From positions 1 to 10,219 of the forward strand of contig CAZXFJ010000037.1 in assembly GCA_964640435.1 (NCBI GenBank): DNA of 10,219 nucleotides, given 5' to 3'. The first letter of the stretch is position 1. The number at the start of each line of letters is the position of its first letter. A model generated the notes under the pieces. It had not been told where the DNA came from. It searched no databases and saw only the letters and a program-made list of their open reading frames with translations. Below are positions 1 through 4,999 of this stretch, piece after piece. The translations under genes and the position numbers were made by a program. This DNA comes from GWA1-39-11 sp964640435. Lineage in GTDB: Bacteria; Patescibacteriota; Microgenomatia; Levybacterales; GWA1-39-11.

Positions 1-2
1 CA

Positions 3-1034
3 ACAGAACAAGCAATAAAAAGAGATCAGCAAATAAATGAAGTTAGAATGCTTACGCCTAAAAATTTAAGAAGTGAAGGTAGTCGTCAGAGAGTTATGAC
101 TTCTTATGAAACATTTATCGGAAAACCAAAGCCTGAAGTTAAACATCAAGAGAAAACTGAAGTAAAACCTGTTGCAAAACCTGAAATTAGAACAGTTGTA
201 AAGCAAAAAGTAAATGAAGCTTTGAAAAAAATGGCTATTCAAGTTGAAACCAAAAGACAAACTAAAGCGGCAACTAAAGCTGAAGTAAAAACTCTTCCAT
301 TTTCAACTGAAAAGTATCAACAAGTTGTTGAAGAAAAAGTACAAGCAAAACTGGCTTTAAAATCAGGCACCAAAACAGAGGCTAAAACAAAAACGGAAAC
401 ATCACTTGAAACAAAAATCCACACTCAACATGAAGTAAAGCCAGAAGTGAAAATAACGCCCGCGGTGAAAACTGAAAAAGAGGTTGAAGAAAGTGTCGCA
501 ACAGTTGTTAAAACTCAGGTACCGGAGGATGAAACAGAAAAAGAAGTTAAAAAGAAGAAAAGACCTGAAGAAGAGAATCCAGATAAGCACGCTTTTTTTG
601 AAACATATGAGAAAGCAAAGCTTGCGAGAAAACTTGAGGGAAAATTAGCTTTTATAAAAGCCTCTATTGAAGCAAAGCTTCGAAATGCAAAAAAGGTAAC
701 TGGGGAAGACGTATTTAGATTTATTGATTTAAGAAAGTACCATGACACTCAAAGTAGATCAATAGATGGAATTGAGCCAGATGGTACTGTTGAAAAATCT
801 CTAGAAAGAGTAGCCAGAGCTGGGGAAATAGTAAATGTTAAGGATATGGAACGACTTATGGATGATATTAATGACGATGAAACGCCTACAAATCTTACTG
901 AACATCCAACGGACGATGTACTAGACGTTAATCACGCCAGAAAAGTTCACGGGAAAGACGAATTTTATGCCTGGAAGGATGGAAAATTGGCAAAAGTGAG
1001 ACTTGAGAATAAGACCTACTCAGAAGCGGCTTAA
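3..1034 (+). CDS. Lys/Glu-rich protein of unknown function, 5' partial
   Basis: The frame is open to the left edge, with 15 further codons before the ATG at 48, so the true start is probably outside the window. At least 343 residues are visible. Counting from the ATG at 48, residues 20 to about 185 are low complexity, dominated by Lys, Glu, Thr, Val and Ala, with recurring KPEVK, KTEVK and KPEIR-like units; this looks like a disordered or extended charged stalk. After a KKKKRP stretch comes a more ordinary, helix-rich region (about 186-328) with an acidic patch (MDDINDDE) and a Gly/Lys-rich tail. I see no signal peptide or membrane span in the visible part and do not recognise the family. It could be a surface, cytoskeletal or nucleoid-associated protein. 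It ends five bases before the 3' end of the convergent tRNA-Gly, with no obvious terminator between. Confidence 0.75.
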   Translation, partial: TEQAIKRDQQINEVRMLTPKNLRSEGSRQRVMTSYETFIGKPKPEVKHQEKTEVKPVAKPEIRTVVKQKVNEALKKMAIQVETKRQTKAATKAEVKTLPFSTEKYQQVVEEKVQAKLALKSGTKTEAKTKTETSLETKIHTQHEVKPEVKITPAVKTEKEVEESVATVVKTQVPEDETEKEVKKKKRPEEENPDKHAFFETYEKAKLARKLEGKLAFIKASIEAKLRNAKKVTGEDVFRFIDLRKYHDTQSRSIDGIEPDGTVEKSLERVARAGEIVNVKDMERLMDDINDDETPTNLTEHPTDDVLDVNHARKVHGKDEFYAWKDGKLAKVRLENKTYSEAA

Positions 1035-1038
1035 TATG

Positions 1039-1110
1039 AGCGGGGAACCGGACTCGGACCGGCGACCTTCTCCTTGGAAGGGAGACATTCTACCACTGAA
1101 CTACCCCCGC
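1039..1110 (-). tRNA. tRNA-Gly(TCC)
   Basis: The reverse strand folds as a full cloverleaf. The acceptor arm GCGGGGG pairs with TCCCCGC, the discriminator is T as usual for bacterial glycine tRNA, the D loop keeps the GG pair, and the anticodon stem TCTCC/GGAGA encloses loop CTTCCAA with anticodon TCC. CCA is not encoded; the bases after the discriminator read CAT. The T loop reads TCCGAGT, so position 55 is C instead of the near-universal T. No intron is present. Confidence 0.95.
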
Positions 1111-1120
1111 ATAAGTACAT

Positions 1121-1149
1121 ATTATACTAAAAACATTATTCAGTCTCAA
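1121..1149 (-). promoter_or_regulatory. promoter of tRNA-Gly
   Basis: On the minus strand a -35 box TTGAGA (1149-1144, 5/6 to consensus) is followed after 17 bp by a perfect TATAAT (1126-1121). The -10 box ends 10 nt before the tRNA 5' end, so the precursor would have only about a 3 nt leader. Confidence 0.65.
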
Positions 1150-1232
1150 TTGTCGAGTACATTCGCTCTTACATTTTTCTTACATAAATATTAAAATGCT
1201 GTGAGATAAGCAATTTATATTTAAACTTAATG

Positions 1233-1240
1233 AAAGGAGG
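1233..1240 (+). promoter_or_regulatory. strong Shine-Dalgarno site
   Basis: AAAGGAGG lies 10 nt before the ATG at 1251. It is the only strong, well-placed Shine-Dalgarno sequence in the window, which makes this gene the exception among its neighbours. A TAAAAT box at 1192-1197 is a possible -10 element for the transcript, with a poor -35. Confidence 0.8.
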
Positions 1241-1250
1241 GGAAAAATAA

Positions 1251-1529
1251 ATGGGTACAAAATCTAAAGTAGCCGGAGCAGTTATTGCAACAGCAGTCGG
1301 TGTCGCAGCAGGTGTCGCAGCAGCAAAGCTTTCTGATGAAAAAAACAGACAAAAGCTTACTAAAGCTGTTTCTGATTTATCAAAAAAAGCTGATAAATTA
1401 GGAAAAGACATAGATAAGAACAAGAAGCCTGTGCTTAAAGCAGCTAAAAAAGTGGCTGACGATGTAAAACGCGATTCCAAACCAGCTGTTAGACAAATTA
1501 GAAAAGTTGCGGCTGATAATTTAAAGTAG
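1251..1529 (+). CDS. YtxH-like small membrane-anchored Lys/Ala-rich protein
   Basis: This is a 92-residue protein. Residues 8-25 form a Gly/Ala/Val-rich hydrophobic helix with small-residue spacing (an Ala/Gly zipper-like membrane anchor). The segment KLSDEKNRQKL follows, then a strongly basic amphipathic helix rich in Lys, Ala and Asp to the C terminus. That layout, an N-terminal small-residue helix and then a lysine-rich tail, is that of YtxH/gas-vesicle-like stress proteins, although the similarity is one of architecture and I cannot point to a diagnostic motif. The basic tail could also bind nucleic acid or acidic lipids. The start is fixed by a strong Shine-Dalgarno sequence. The stop codon lies one base before the start of the next gene, so the two are almost certainly co-translated. 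Confidence 0.8.
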   Translation: MGTKSKVAGAVIATAVGVAAGVAAAKLSDEKNRQKLTKAVSDLSKKADKLGKDIDKNKKPVLKAAKKVADDVKRDSKPAVRQIRKVAADNLK

Positions 1530-1530
1530 T

Positions 1531-1770
1531 ATGGATTTGCAAAGCATTTTTTACATAGTAAGCATAATTGCGATGATCTTGTTCATTGTTCTTTTGCTTG
1601 TAGTCATATATTTTGTTTTCTTTGTTAAATCTGTAATTACAAGGACTGAGAAAAAAGTCATAGGAAAGATAATGGAGTATACAAAGCCTGTAGACGTACT
1701 GTCTGGAATGGCAACTAGTGTTGCAGGTAATATTTTAATTCAACTTAAAAACAAAATAGGGCTAAAATAA
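1531..1770 (+). CDS. small single-span membrane protein, unknown function
   Basis: This 79-residue protein has one long hydrophobic helix at about residues 5-32, then a basic VKSVITRTEKK boundary that by the positive-inside rule places the C-terminal part in the cytoplasm. The tail (about 35-79) is amphipathic and ends in Lys. The start lies one base after the YtxH-like stop, with no Shine-Dalgarno of its own, so it probably relies on coupling. Two adjacent small single-span proteins suggest a shared membrane complex. Its stop codon abuts directly on the stop of the convergent gene at 1771, leaving no intergenic base and no visible terminator. I do not recognise a named family. Confidence 0.75.
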   Translation: MDLQSIFYIVSIIAMILFIVLLLVVIYFVFFVKSVITRTEKKVIGKIMEYTKPVDVLSGMATSVAGNILIQLKNKIGLK

Positions 1771-2184
1771 TTATCTTTCCTTAGAGGTTCTGGGTTTTTC
1801 TGTAAAGCTTGTTGAGGCGAGAAGCGTTGTTGCTGTTTCAGAGGCAATATTAATACCCTCACTTATTGGTGTTATACCAGAAAAAAGCTTAAAAATAACC
1901 TCTCTCTCAAGTTGAGGCACAGAATCATTTTCAAATACGTGGGCAACCATAGCAAAGAACAAGTGTTTGTGTTCTGCAATATATCTCTCGGATAAACCTC
2001 CAACTCTTGCATGTGTTTTTGCCTCAACATACTCACTTCTAGCATTAAACACGTGATGTCTTTCTATATTGCCATTTACAGATCCCCAAATCCCTTCAAG
2101 CTTCTTATCTATTTCACGAGGAGATAATGATTGGACGCTTCTTATTTGCTCGAATATCTTCGGAGTTTTCCTACCTTGTATCAT
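1771..2184 (-). CDS. hypothetical protein read out of tRNA-Pro
   Basis: This 137-residue soluble protein has no signal peptide or membrane span. The middle is rich in His, Arg and Glu (for example ERHHVFNARSEYVEAKTHARVGG), followed by a mostly helical stretch and a Ser/Thr-rich, basic tail ending KPRTSKER. I do not recognise the family. The ATG at 2184-2182 has no Shine-Dalgarno sequence and lies only 6 nt downstream of the discriminator base of tRNA-Pro on the same strand. The simplest reading is one transcript from the tRNA promoter: cleavage at the tRNA 3' end would leave an mRNA with a 6 nt leader, so the message would be effectively leaderless. Codon use and base composition match the neighbours. 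Confidence 0.65.
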   Translation of the reverse strand: MIQGRKTPKIFEQIRSVQSLSPREIDKKLEGIWGSVNGNIERHHVFNARSEYVEAKTHARVGGLSERYIAEHKHLFFAMVAHVFENDSVPQLEREVIFKLFSGITPISEGINIASETATTLLASTSFTEKPRTSKER

Positions 2185-2190
2185 ATTGAG

Positions 2191-2262
2191 TCGGGGTGAG
2201 AGGAATTGGACCTCCTGCTTCCCGCTCCCAAAGCGGGCGTTCTACCGATGAACTACACCCCG
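2191..2262 (-). tRNA. tRNA-Pro(TGG)
   Basis: The acceptor arm CGGGGTG pairs perfectly with CACCCCG, including the C1-G72 pair typical of bacterial proline tRNA, and the discriminator is A. The anticodon stem CCCGC/GCGGG encloses TTTGGGA, giving anticodon TGG. The D arm GTTC/GAAC keeps GG. The T arm GGAGG/CCTCT encloses TCCAATT, so base 55 is C rather than T, as in the tRNA-Gly above. CCA is not encoded; CTC follows the discriminator. Confidence 0.95.
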
Positions 2263-2271
2263 AACCTGTAT

Positions 2272-2300
2272 ATTTTAATTGTTTAAGGCCACAAACTCAA
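2272..2300 (-). promoter_or_regulatory. promoter of tRNA-Pro
   Basis: On the minus strand TTGAGT (2300-2295) and TAAAAT (2277-2272) are 17 bp apart, and the -10 box ends 9 nt before the tRNA. The -35 box shares the inverted repeat TCAAGTC-N6-GACTTGA (2297-2316) with the divergent fur promoter, whose TTGACA begins at 2313. Confidence 0.5.
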
Positions 2301-2312
2301 GTCTTTTGAGAC

Positions 2313-2342
2313 TTGACAAATGCAACGCTGTTGCGTTAAACT
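2313..2342 (+). promoter_or_regulatory. promoter of the fur-ZIP-yibE/F operon
   Basis: A consensus -35 TTGACA (2313-2318) is followed after 18 bp by TAAACT (2337-2342, 4/6 to consensus). The predicted start site near 2349 gives an 81 nt leader. The spacer is filled exactly by the first palindrome and the second covers the start site, which is the geometry expected for repression by occlusion. Confidence 0.6.
2319..2337 (+). promoter_or_regulatory. operator copy 1, upstream Fur/Zur-type palindrome
   Basis: AATGCAA-N5-TTGCGTT is a 7-5-7 imperfect inverted repeat with one mismatch. It matches 13 of the 14 arm bases of the second palindrome 24 bp downstream and lies between the -35 and -10 boxes. 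It is a likely binding site for the Fur-family regulator encoded next. Confidence 0.6.
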
Positions 2343-2363
2343 AATGCAATTAAGTTGCATTAG
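2341..2363 (+). promoter_or_regulatory. operator copy 2, downstream Fur/Zur-type palindrome
   Basis: CTAATGCAA-N5-TTGCATTAG is a perfect 9-5-9 inverted repeat with core AATGCAA-N5-TTGCATT. Its centre is 24 bp from that of copy 1 and it overlaps the predicted transcription start. The AT-rich dyad layout fits Fur-family operators in general but does not equal the classical E. coli Fur box or the B. subtilis Zur box. Confidence 0.65.
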
Positions 2364-2393
2364 TGATTTTTGATCGACATTTTACACAATAAT

Positions 2394-2420
2394 TAAGGAG
2401 TATCTAATTGGTGCTCCTTA
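2394..2420 (+). promoter_or_regulatory. leader hairpin holding a Shine-Dalgarno sequence
   Basis: TAAGGAG (2394-2400) pairs with CTCCTTA (2414-2420); three further pairs (U-G, A-U, U-G) extend the stem to 10 bp around a 7 nt loop. The 5' arm contains AAGGAG. That site is 29 nt from the fur ATG, too far to serve it, but correctly spaced for a TTG (2408) or GTG (2411) that opens a 12-14 codon frame ending at TGA 2450-2452, overlapping the fur start. This may be a leader peptide or an RNA switch; no U-tract follows, so it is not a standard terminator. Confidence 0.4.
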
Positions 2421-2429
2421 CAAATATTT

Positions 2430-2852
2430 ATGAAACAGTTATTAACAATTGAAATACTAAAGGATAAAGGTTTTAGAATTACGCGGGTAAGGAGGAATAT
2501 GGTTCTTATTTTAAAGAAAACACAAAAACCTATTACAGTACAAGAAATTTCATCAGGGCTTCTTAAAAAAAATATTTCTGCAAATAAAACCACTATATAT
2601 AGAGAGCTTGAGTTTCTTTTGACACAAAATATTATAGATGAAATTGAATTTGGAGATGGTAAAAAGAGATATGAACTCCGAAGTGAAAAGCACCATCACC
2701 ATATAGTTTGCATTCAATGTGGTAAAGTAGAAGATATAGACTTTGATGTCGACTTAAAAACTCACGAAAAAGAAATTTCTAAAAAAACAGGTTTTGAAAT
2801 TAAAGAACACAATATAGAGTTTTTTGGACTTTGCCAATCATGCCAATCTTAA
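2430..2852 (+). CDS. Fur-family metal-responsive repressor (Fur/Zur type)
   Basis: The 140-residue length is normal for the family. Residues 1-80 form the winged helix: LKDKGFRITRVRR opens as Fur proteins do, and the helix-turn-helix spans about 38-63 (ITVQEISSGL to TTIYRELEFL). Residues 81-140 are the dimerisation and metal domain, with four histidines (88-91), C94-x2-C97 after them, and C135-x2-C138 at the C terminus. The two CxxC pairs are the structural zinc site of Fur, Zur and PerR, and the His cluster belongs to the sensory or second site. Which metal it senses cannot be read from sequence; the ZIP transporter next door makes zinc slightly more likely than iron or manganese. Two palindromes in its own promoter argue for autoregulation. 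The ATG at 2430 has no Shine-Dalgarno sequence, and no ATG, GTG or TTG lies upstream in frame before a stop. Confidence 0.92.
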   Translation: MKQLLTIEILKDKGFRITRVRRNMVLILKKTQKPITVQEISSGLLKKNISANKTTIYRELEFLLTQNIIDEIEFGDGKKRYELRSEKHHHHIVCIQCGKVEDIDFDVDLKTHEKEISKKTGFEIKEHNIEFFGLCQSCQS

Positions 2853-3610
2853 TAACAATTCTTATTTTTAACTTTCTGGGTAGCATAGTTTCACTATGTG
2901 GAGGAGTGCTACTTCTTGTAAAAGAAAAGGCTGCATTAAAAATTTCACATCTTTTTGCTGCTTTTGCTGCAGGATCATTACTTGCTGCTGCTTTTTTTGA
3001 TTTACTCCCCGAAGCACATGATACTTCTGAAGGAAAAGTAGATATCTTCTTTTGGACGCTTGCGGGATTTCTATTCTTCTTCCTTCTCGAGCGTTTTATT
3101 CATTTTTTTCATAGCCATGGTCATTCTCATGTTGAAAAAGATACAAAACCAACAGTCCCCCTTATAGTACTTGGAGACTCAATACACAATTTTATAGACG
3201 GTATAGCAATAGCGACAACGTTTATGGCAAGTGTTCCTCTTGGAATAATAACAACTTTTGCAGTCGCAGCGCACGAAATACCACAAGAGGTAGGGGACTT
3301 TGGGTTGTTACTTCATAAAGGTGTTAATCGCAAAAAGGTACTATGGATTAATGTTTTAAGTGCTCTTGTTTCTATGCTTGGAGTATTAATTGCTTACTTT
3401 CTTAATTCATTTATTAGTGGAGTTGTACCTATTTTTCTCTCAATTACTGCTGGTTTCTTTATTTATATTGCTGCAGCAGATCTTATCCCAGAAATTCATG
3501 AAGAAAACAGAAAGGGATTTGCCTTTTATGAAACACTTCTTTTACTCCTTGGTGTATTTACTATTTGGTTCGCGCTTTATCTTTTATCACTTTTCGGGCT
3601 AAGTGTATAA
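2840..3610 (+). CDS. ZIP-family metal transporter (LIV-1-like)
   Basis: This predicted divalent-metal (zinc, iron or manganese) importer of the cytoplasmic membrane has 256 residues and about eight membrane helices. The transport-site signatures are present: HNFIDG at 116-121 in helix 4 and HEIPQE at 145-150 in helix 5, continuing VGDFGLLLHKG, which resembles the LIV-1 branch of the family. DLLPE (54-58) and DLIPEIHEE (214-222) are further conserved acidic motifs. The loop before helix 4 holds a His cluster (HFFHSHGHSH, 88-97), a typical metal-collecting loop. The ATG at 2840 lies inside the last codons of fur (13-base overlap), so translation is probably coupled. A TTG at 2831 would add three residues; I prefer the ATG, which starts directly before the first membrane helix. 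Direction of transport is inferred from the family. Confidence 0.93.
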   Translation: MPILITILIFNFLGSIVSLCGGVLLLVKEKAALKISHLFAAFAAGSLLAAAFFDLLPEAHDTSEGKVDIFFWTLAGFLFFFLLERFIHFFHSHGHSHVEKDTKPTVPLIVLGDSIHNFIDGIAIATTFMASVPLGIITTFAVAAHEIPQEVGDFGLLLHKGVNRKKVLWINVLSALVSMLGVLIAYFLNSFISGVVPIFLSITAGFFIYIAAADLIPEIHEENRKGFAFYETLLLLLGVFTIWFALYLLSLFGLSV

Positions 3611-3617
3611 TTACACT

Positions 3618-4718
3618 ATGAACAAGTGGCTTCTGATTTTCTTTCTCTTTCTTATTTTCCCCTCAAAAGCTTTTGCACAAACACAACCCGTAGAAAAATA
3701 TTACAAAGCTGAGGTAATAAAAATACTCAACGAAGGAAAAGTTGAAAATGCGGATCATATAAACCTCTATCAAGACCTTCAAATTAAAATTCTTGATGGA
3801 GAAAAGAAAAATAAGTTAATTAGCCTGCGTTATGGCGATCCACAAACCCTAAAAGAAGATCAAAAATTAAAAAATGGAGACAAAATTGTTCTTCTTGAAA
3901 GCACTTCGTCTGGTAACAAACCATCATATATAGTTTATGATAAATACCGACTTAATAATATTTTCTGGATTCTTGCTTTCTTTATTATCCTTGTAATTTT
4001 AGTAGCAGGGCTTAAAGGCGTAGGGTCACTAATTGGACTTGGAATAAGTCTTGGAGTTATTTTATTCTTTATCGTTCCTCAGATCTTAAGTGGACATGAC
4101 CCATTGCTTATTAGCATTATTGGTTCAATTATAATTTTATTCTTCTCAACGTATATTGCCCATGGTGTTTCAAAACAAACAAGCGTTGCTCTGGCTGCAA
4201 CTTTTATAGGACTTTTTATTACTGCTGCACTTGCAGTATCTATGACAACCTTTTCAAAACTCACTGGAATTGGAAATGAAGATTTTGCTTCGCTTCAAAT
4301 GGGAGCCACAAGCATAATAAATTTAAAGGGACTATTTCTTGCAGGCATTATAATTGGAACTCTTGGAGCATTAAATGATGTAACCATAAGCCAATCCGCA
4401 ACCATTTTCGAGCTTGCCAGAAGCGAACCAAAAATAAAACTAGAAAATTTAATAAAGAAAAGCTTTCTGATTGGTCGAGAACATATCCTTTCTCTTGTTA
4501 ACACACTCGTACTTGCCTATGCCGGATCTGCACTTTTTATTTTCATTTTTATAGTTCTAAATCCAGCCAAAGTACCATACTGGGTTATTCTTAACACTGA
4601 AACAATAAGTGGTGAAATTGCAGCAACAATTGTTGGATCAAGTGGTCTTATTCTTGCGGTTCCAATAGTAACACTTCTCGCCTCATGTATTGCTCTAAAT
4701 ACGACTAAAAAGGTGTAA
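3618..4718 (+). CDS. YibE/F-like multi-pass membrane protein
   Basis: The protein has 366 residues. It begins with a signal peptide (1-20, cleavage likely after KAFA). A soluble extracytoplasmic domain follows (about 21-112, a small beta-rich region with ISLRYGD and NGDKIVLL strands), then seven or so membrane helices. Family signatures of YibE/F are clear: GALNDVTISQSATIFEL from residue 250 and GREHILSLVNTLVLAYAGSA from residue 286. The biochemical role of YibE/F proteins is not established. Here the gene is third in an operon after a Fur-type regulator and a ZIP transporter, 7 nt behind the ZIP stop, so a part in metal transport or in coping with metal stress is a reasonable inference. A GTG at 3603 would add five residues before the signal peptide; the ATG gives a cleaner signal sequence. 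No Shine-Dalgarno is visible for either. Confidence 0.9.
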   Translation: MNKWLLIFFLFLIFPSKAFAQTQPVEKYYKAEVIKILNEGKVENADHINLYQDLQIKILDGEKKNKLISLRYGDPQTLKEDQKLKNGDKIVLLESTSSGNKPSYIVYDKYRLNNIFWILAFFIILVILVAGLKGVGSLIGLGISLGVILFFIVPQILSGHDPLLISIIGSIIILFFSTYIAHGVSKQTSVALAATFIGLFITAALAVSMTTFSKLTGIGNEDFASLQMGATSIINLKGLFLAGIIIGTLGALNDVTISQSATIFELARSEPKIKLENLIKKSFLIGREHILSLVNTLVLAYAGSALFIFIFIVLNPAKVPYWVILNTETISGEIAATIVGSSGLILAVPIVTLLASCIALNTTKKV

Positions 4719-4723
4719 AGCTG

Positions 4724-4795
4724 TGGACCGAAAGAGATTCGAACTCTCAACCCCCTCCATGCCATGGAGGTACGCTACCATTGCGCCATCGGCCC
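4724..4795 (-). tRNA. tRNA-Ala(GGC)
   Basis: The acceptor arm GGGCCGA pairs with TCGGTCC (one G-T pair), and the discriminator is A. The anticodon stem CCTCC/GGAGG encloses ATGGCAT, giving anticodon GGC. The T loop TTCGAAT is canonical, unlike in the Gly and Pro genes here. CCA is not encoded; CAG follows. The third acceptor pair is G3-T70, the classical alanyl-tRNA synthetase identity element. Confidence 0.95.
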
Positions 4796-4810
4796 AAAAT
4801 AATTTGTTTA

Positions 4811-4819
4811 ATTCTAGCA
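4811..4819 (-). promoter_or_regulatory. extended -10 promoter of tRNA-Ala
   Basis: TGCTAGAAT on the minus strand is an extended -10 element (TG-N-TAGAAT). It ends 15 nt before the tRNA 5' end. No good -35 box is seen, as is common for extended -10 promoters. Confidence 0.45.
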
Positions 4820-4852
4820 AAAGGCATGGCGAAAATCTATGAAGAGGATAAC

Positions 4853-4882
4853 AAAATTAACCCTTGATGTAGGGTTAATTTT
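4853..4882. terminator. symmetric hairpin, probable bidirectional terminator
   Basis: AAAATTAACCCT and AGGGTTAATTTT form a perfect 12 bp stem around a 6 nt loop (TGATGT). The 3' arm ends in a T-run on both strands, because the outer four pairs are A-T. It lies where the plus-strand fur operon and the minus-strand nucleotidase gene both need termination. The U-tract is inside the stem rather than after it, so efficiency is uncertain. Confidence 0.6.
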
Positions 4883-4947
4883 GAAAATTTAATTGTCAAA
4901 AACTTCTCAATCCTAAGGTATTACGAAGTTTCCGGTAGCCCAAAACT
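4853..4947 (-). ncRNA. possible small RNA ending at the hairpin
   Basis: The 204 bases between tRNA-Ala and the nucleotidase gene have no convincing gene. On the minus strand an extended -10 box TGCTAAAAT (4962-4954) predicts a start near 4947. A transcript of about 95 nt would contain a 7 bp stem AAACTTC/GAAGTTT (4931-4925 with 4906-4900, 18 nt loop) and then the 12 bp hairpin. No match to a known RNA family is recognised, and there is no good -35 box. The bases 4963-4999 contain nothing else I can name. Confidence 0.22.
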
Positions 4948-4999
4948 AGATTCATTTTAGCAGAATAAAATTCAAAAGAAATATATCAAAAGGGGATTT

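Noticed and set aside
54..70. Near-identical 17-mer shared with the rarA 3' end (6835-6851), both encoding PKNLR
   Set aside because: Both are coding and short; the rarA copy belongs to the conserved family C terminus, so chance similarity is sufficient.
66..748. Antisense frames rich in Phe, Ser and Cys opposite the Lys/Glu-rich gene
   Set aside because: They are the complement of AAA/GAA-rich codons (TTT/TTC). Composition is unnatural and no start signals are present.
1039..1110. UGA reassigned to glycine (code 25)
   Set aside because: The tRNA-Gly here has anticodon TCC, not TCA, and no reading frame in the window needs TGA as sense.
1003..1194. 63-codon plus-strand frame
   Set aside because: It runs straight through tRNA-Gly and its promoter; composition is that of the complement of the tRNA.
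1169..1480. 103-codon minus-strand frame opposite the YtxH-like gene
   Set aside because: It overlaps a gene with a strong Shine-Dalgarno and has no start signal of its own.
2297..2316. TCAAGTC-N6-GACTTGA as an intrinsic terminator
   Set aside because: No T-run follows on either strand; it sits between divergent promoters and contains parts of both -35 boxes, so a regulatory role is more likely than termination.
2831..2839. TTG 2831 as start of the ZIP gene
   Set aside because: It adds only three residues (a copy of MPI) and no ribosome site supports it; ATG 2840 is preferred.
4906..4930. TCCTAAGGTA followed shortly by CGAA, resembling a conserved 23S rRNA segment (I-CeuI region)
   Set aside because: Only about ten contiguous bases agree and the flanks do not; no rRNA is present here.
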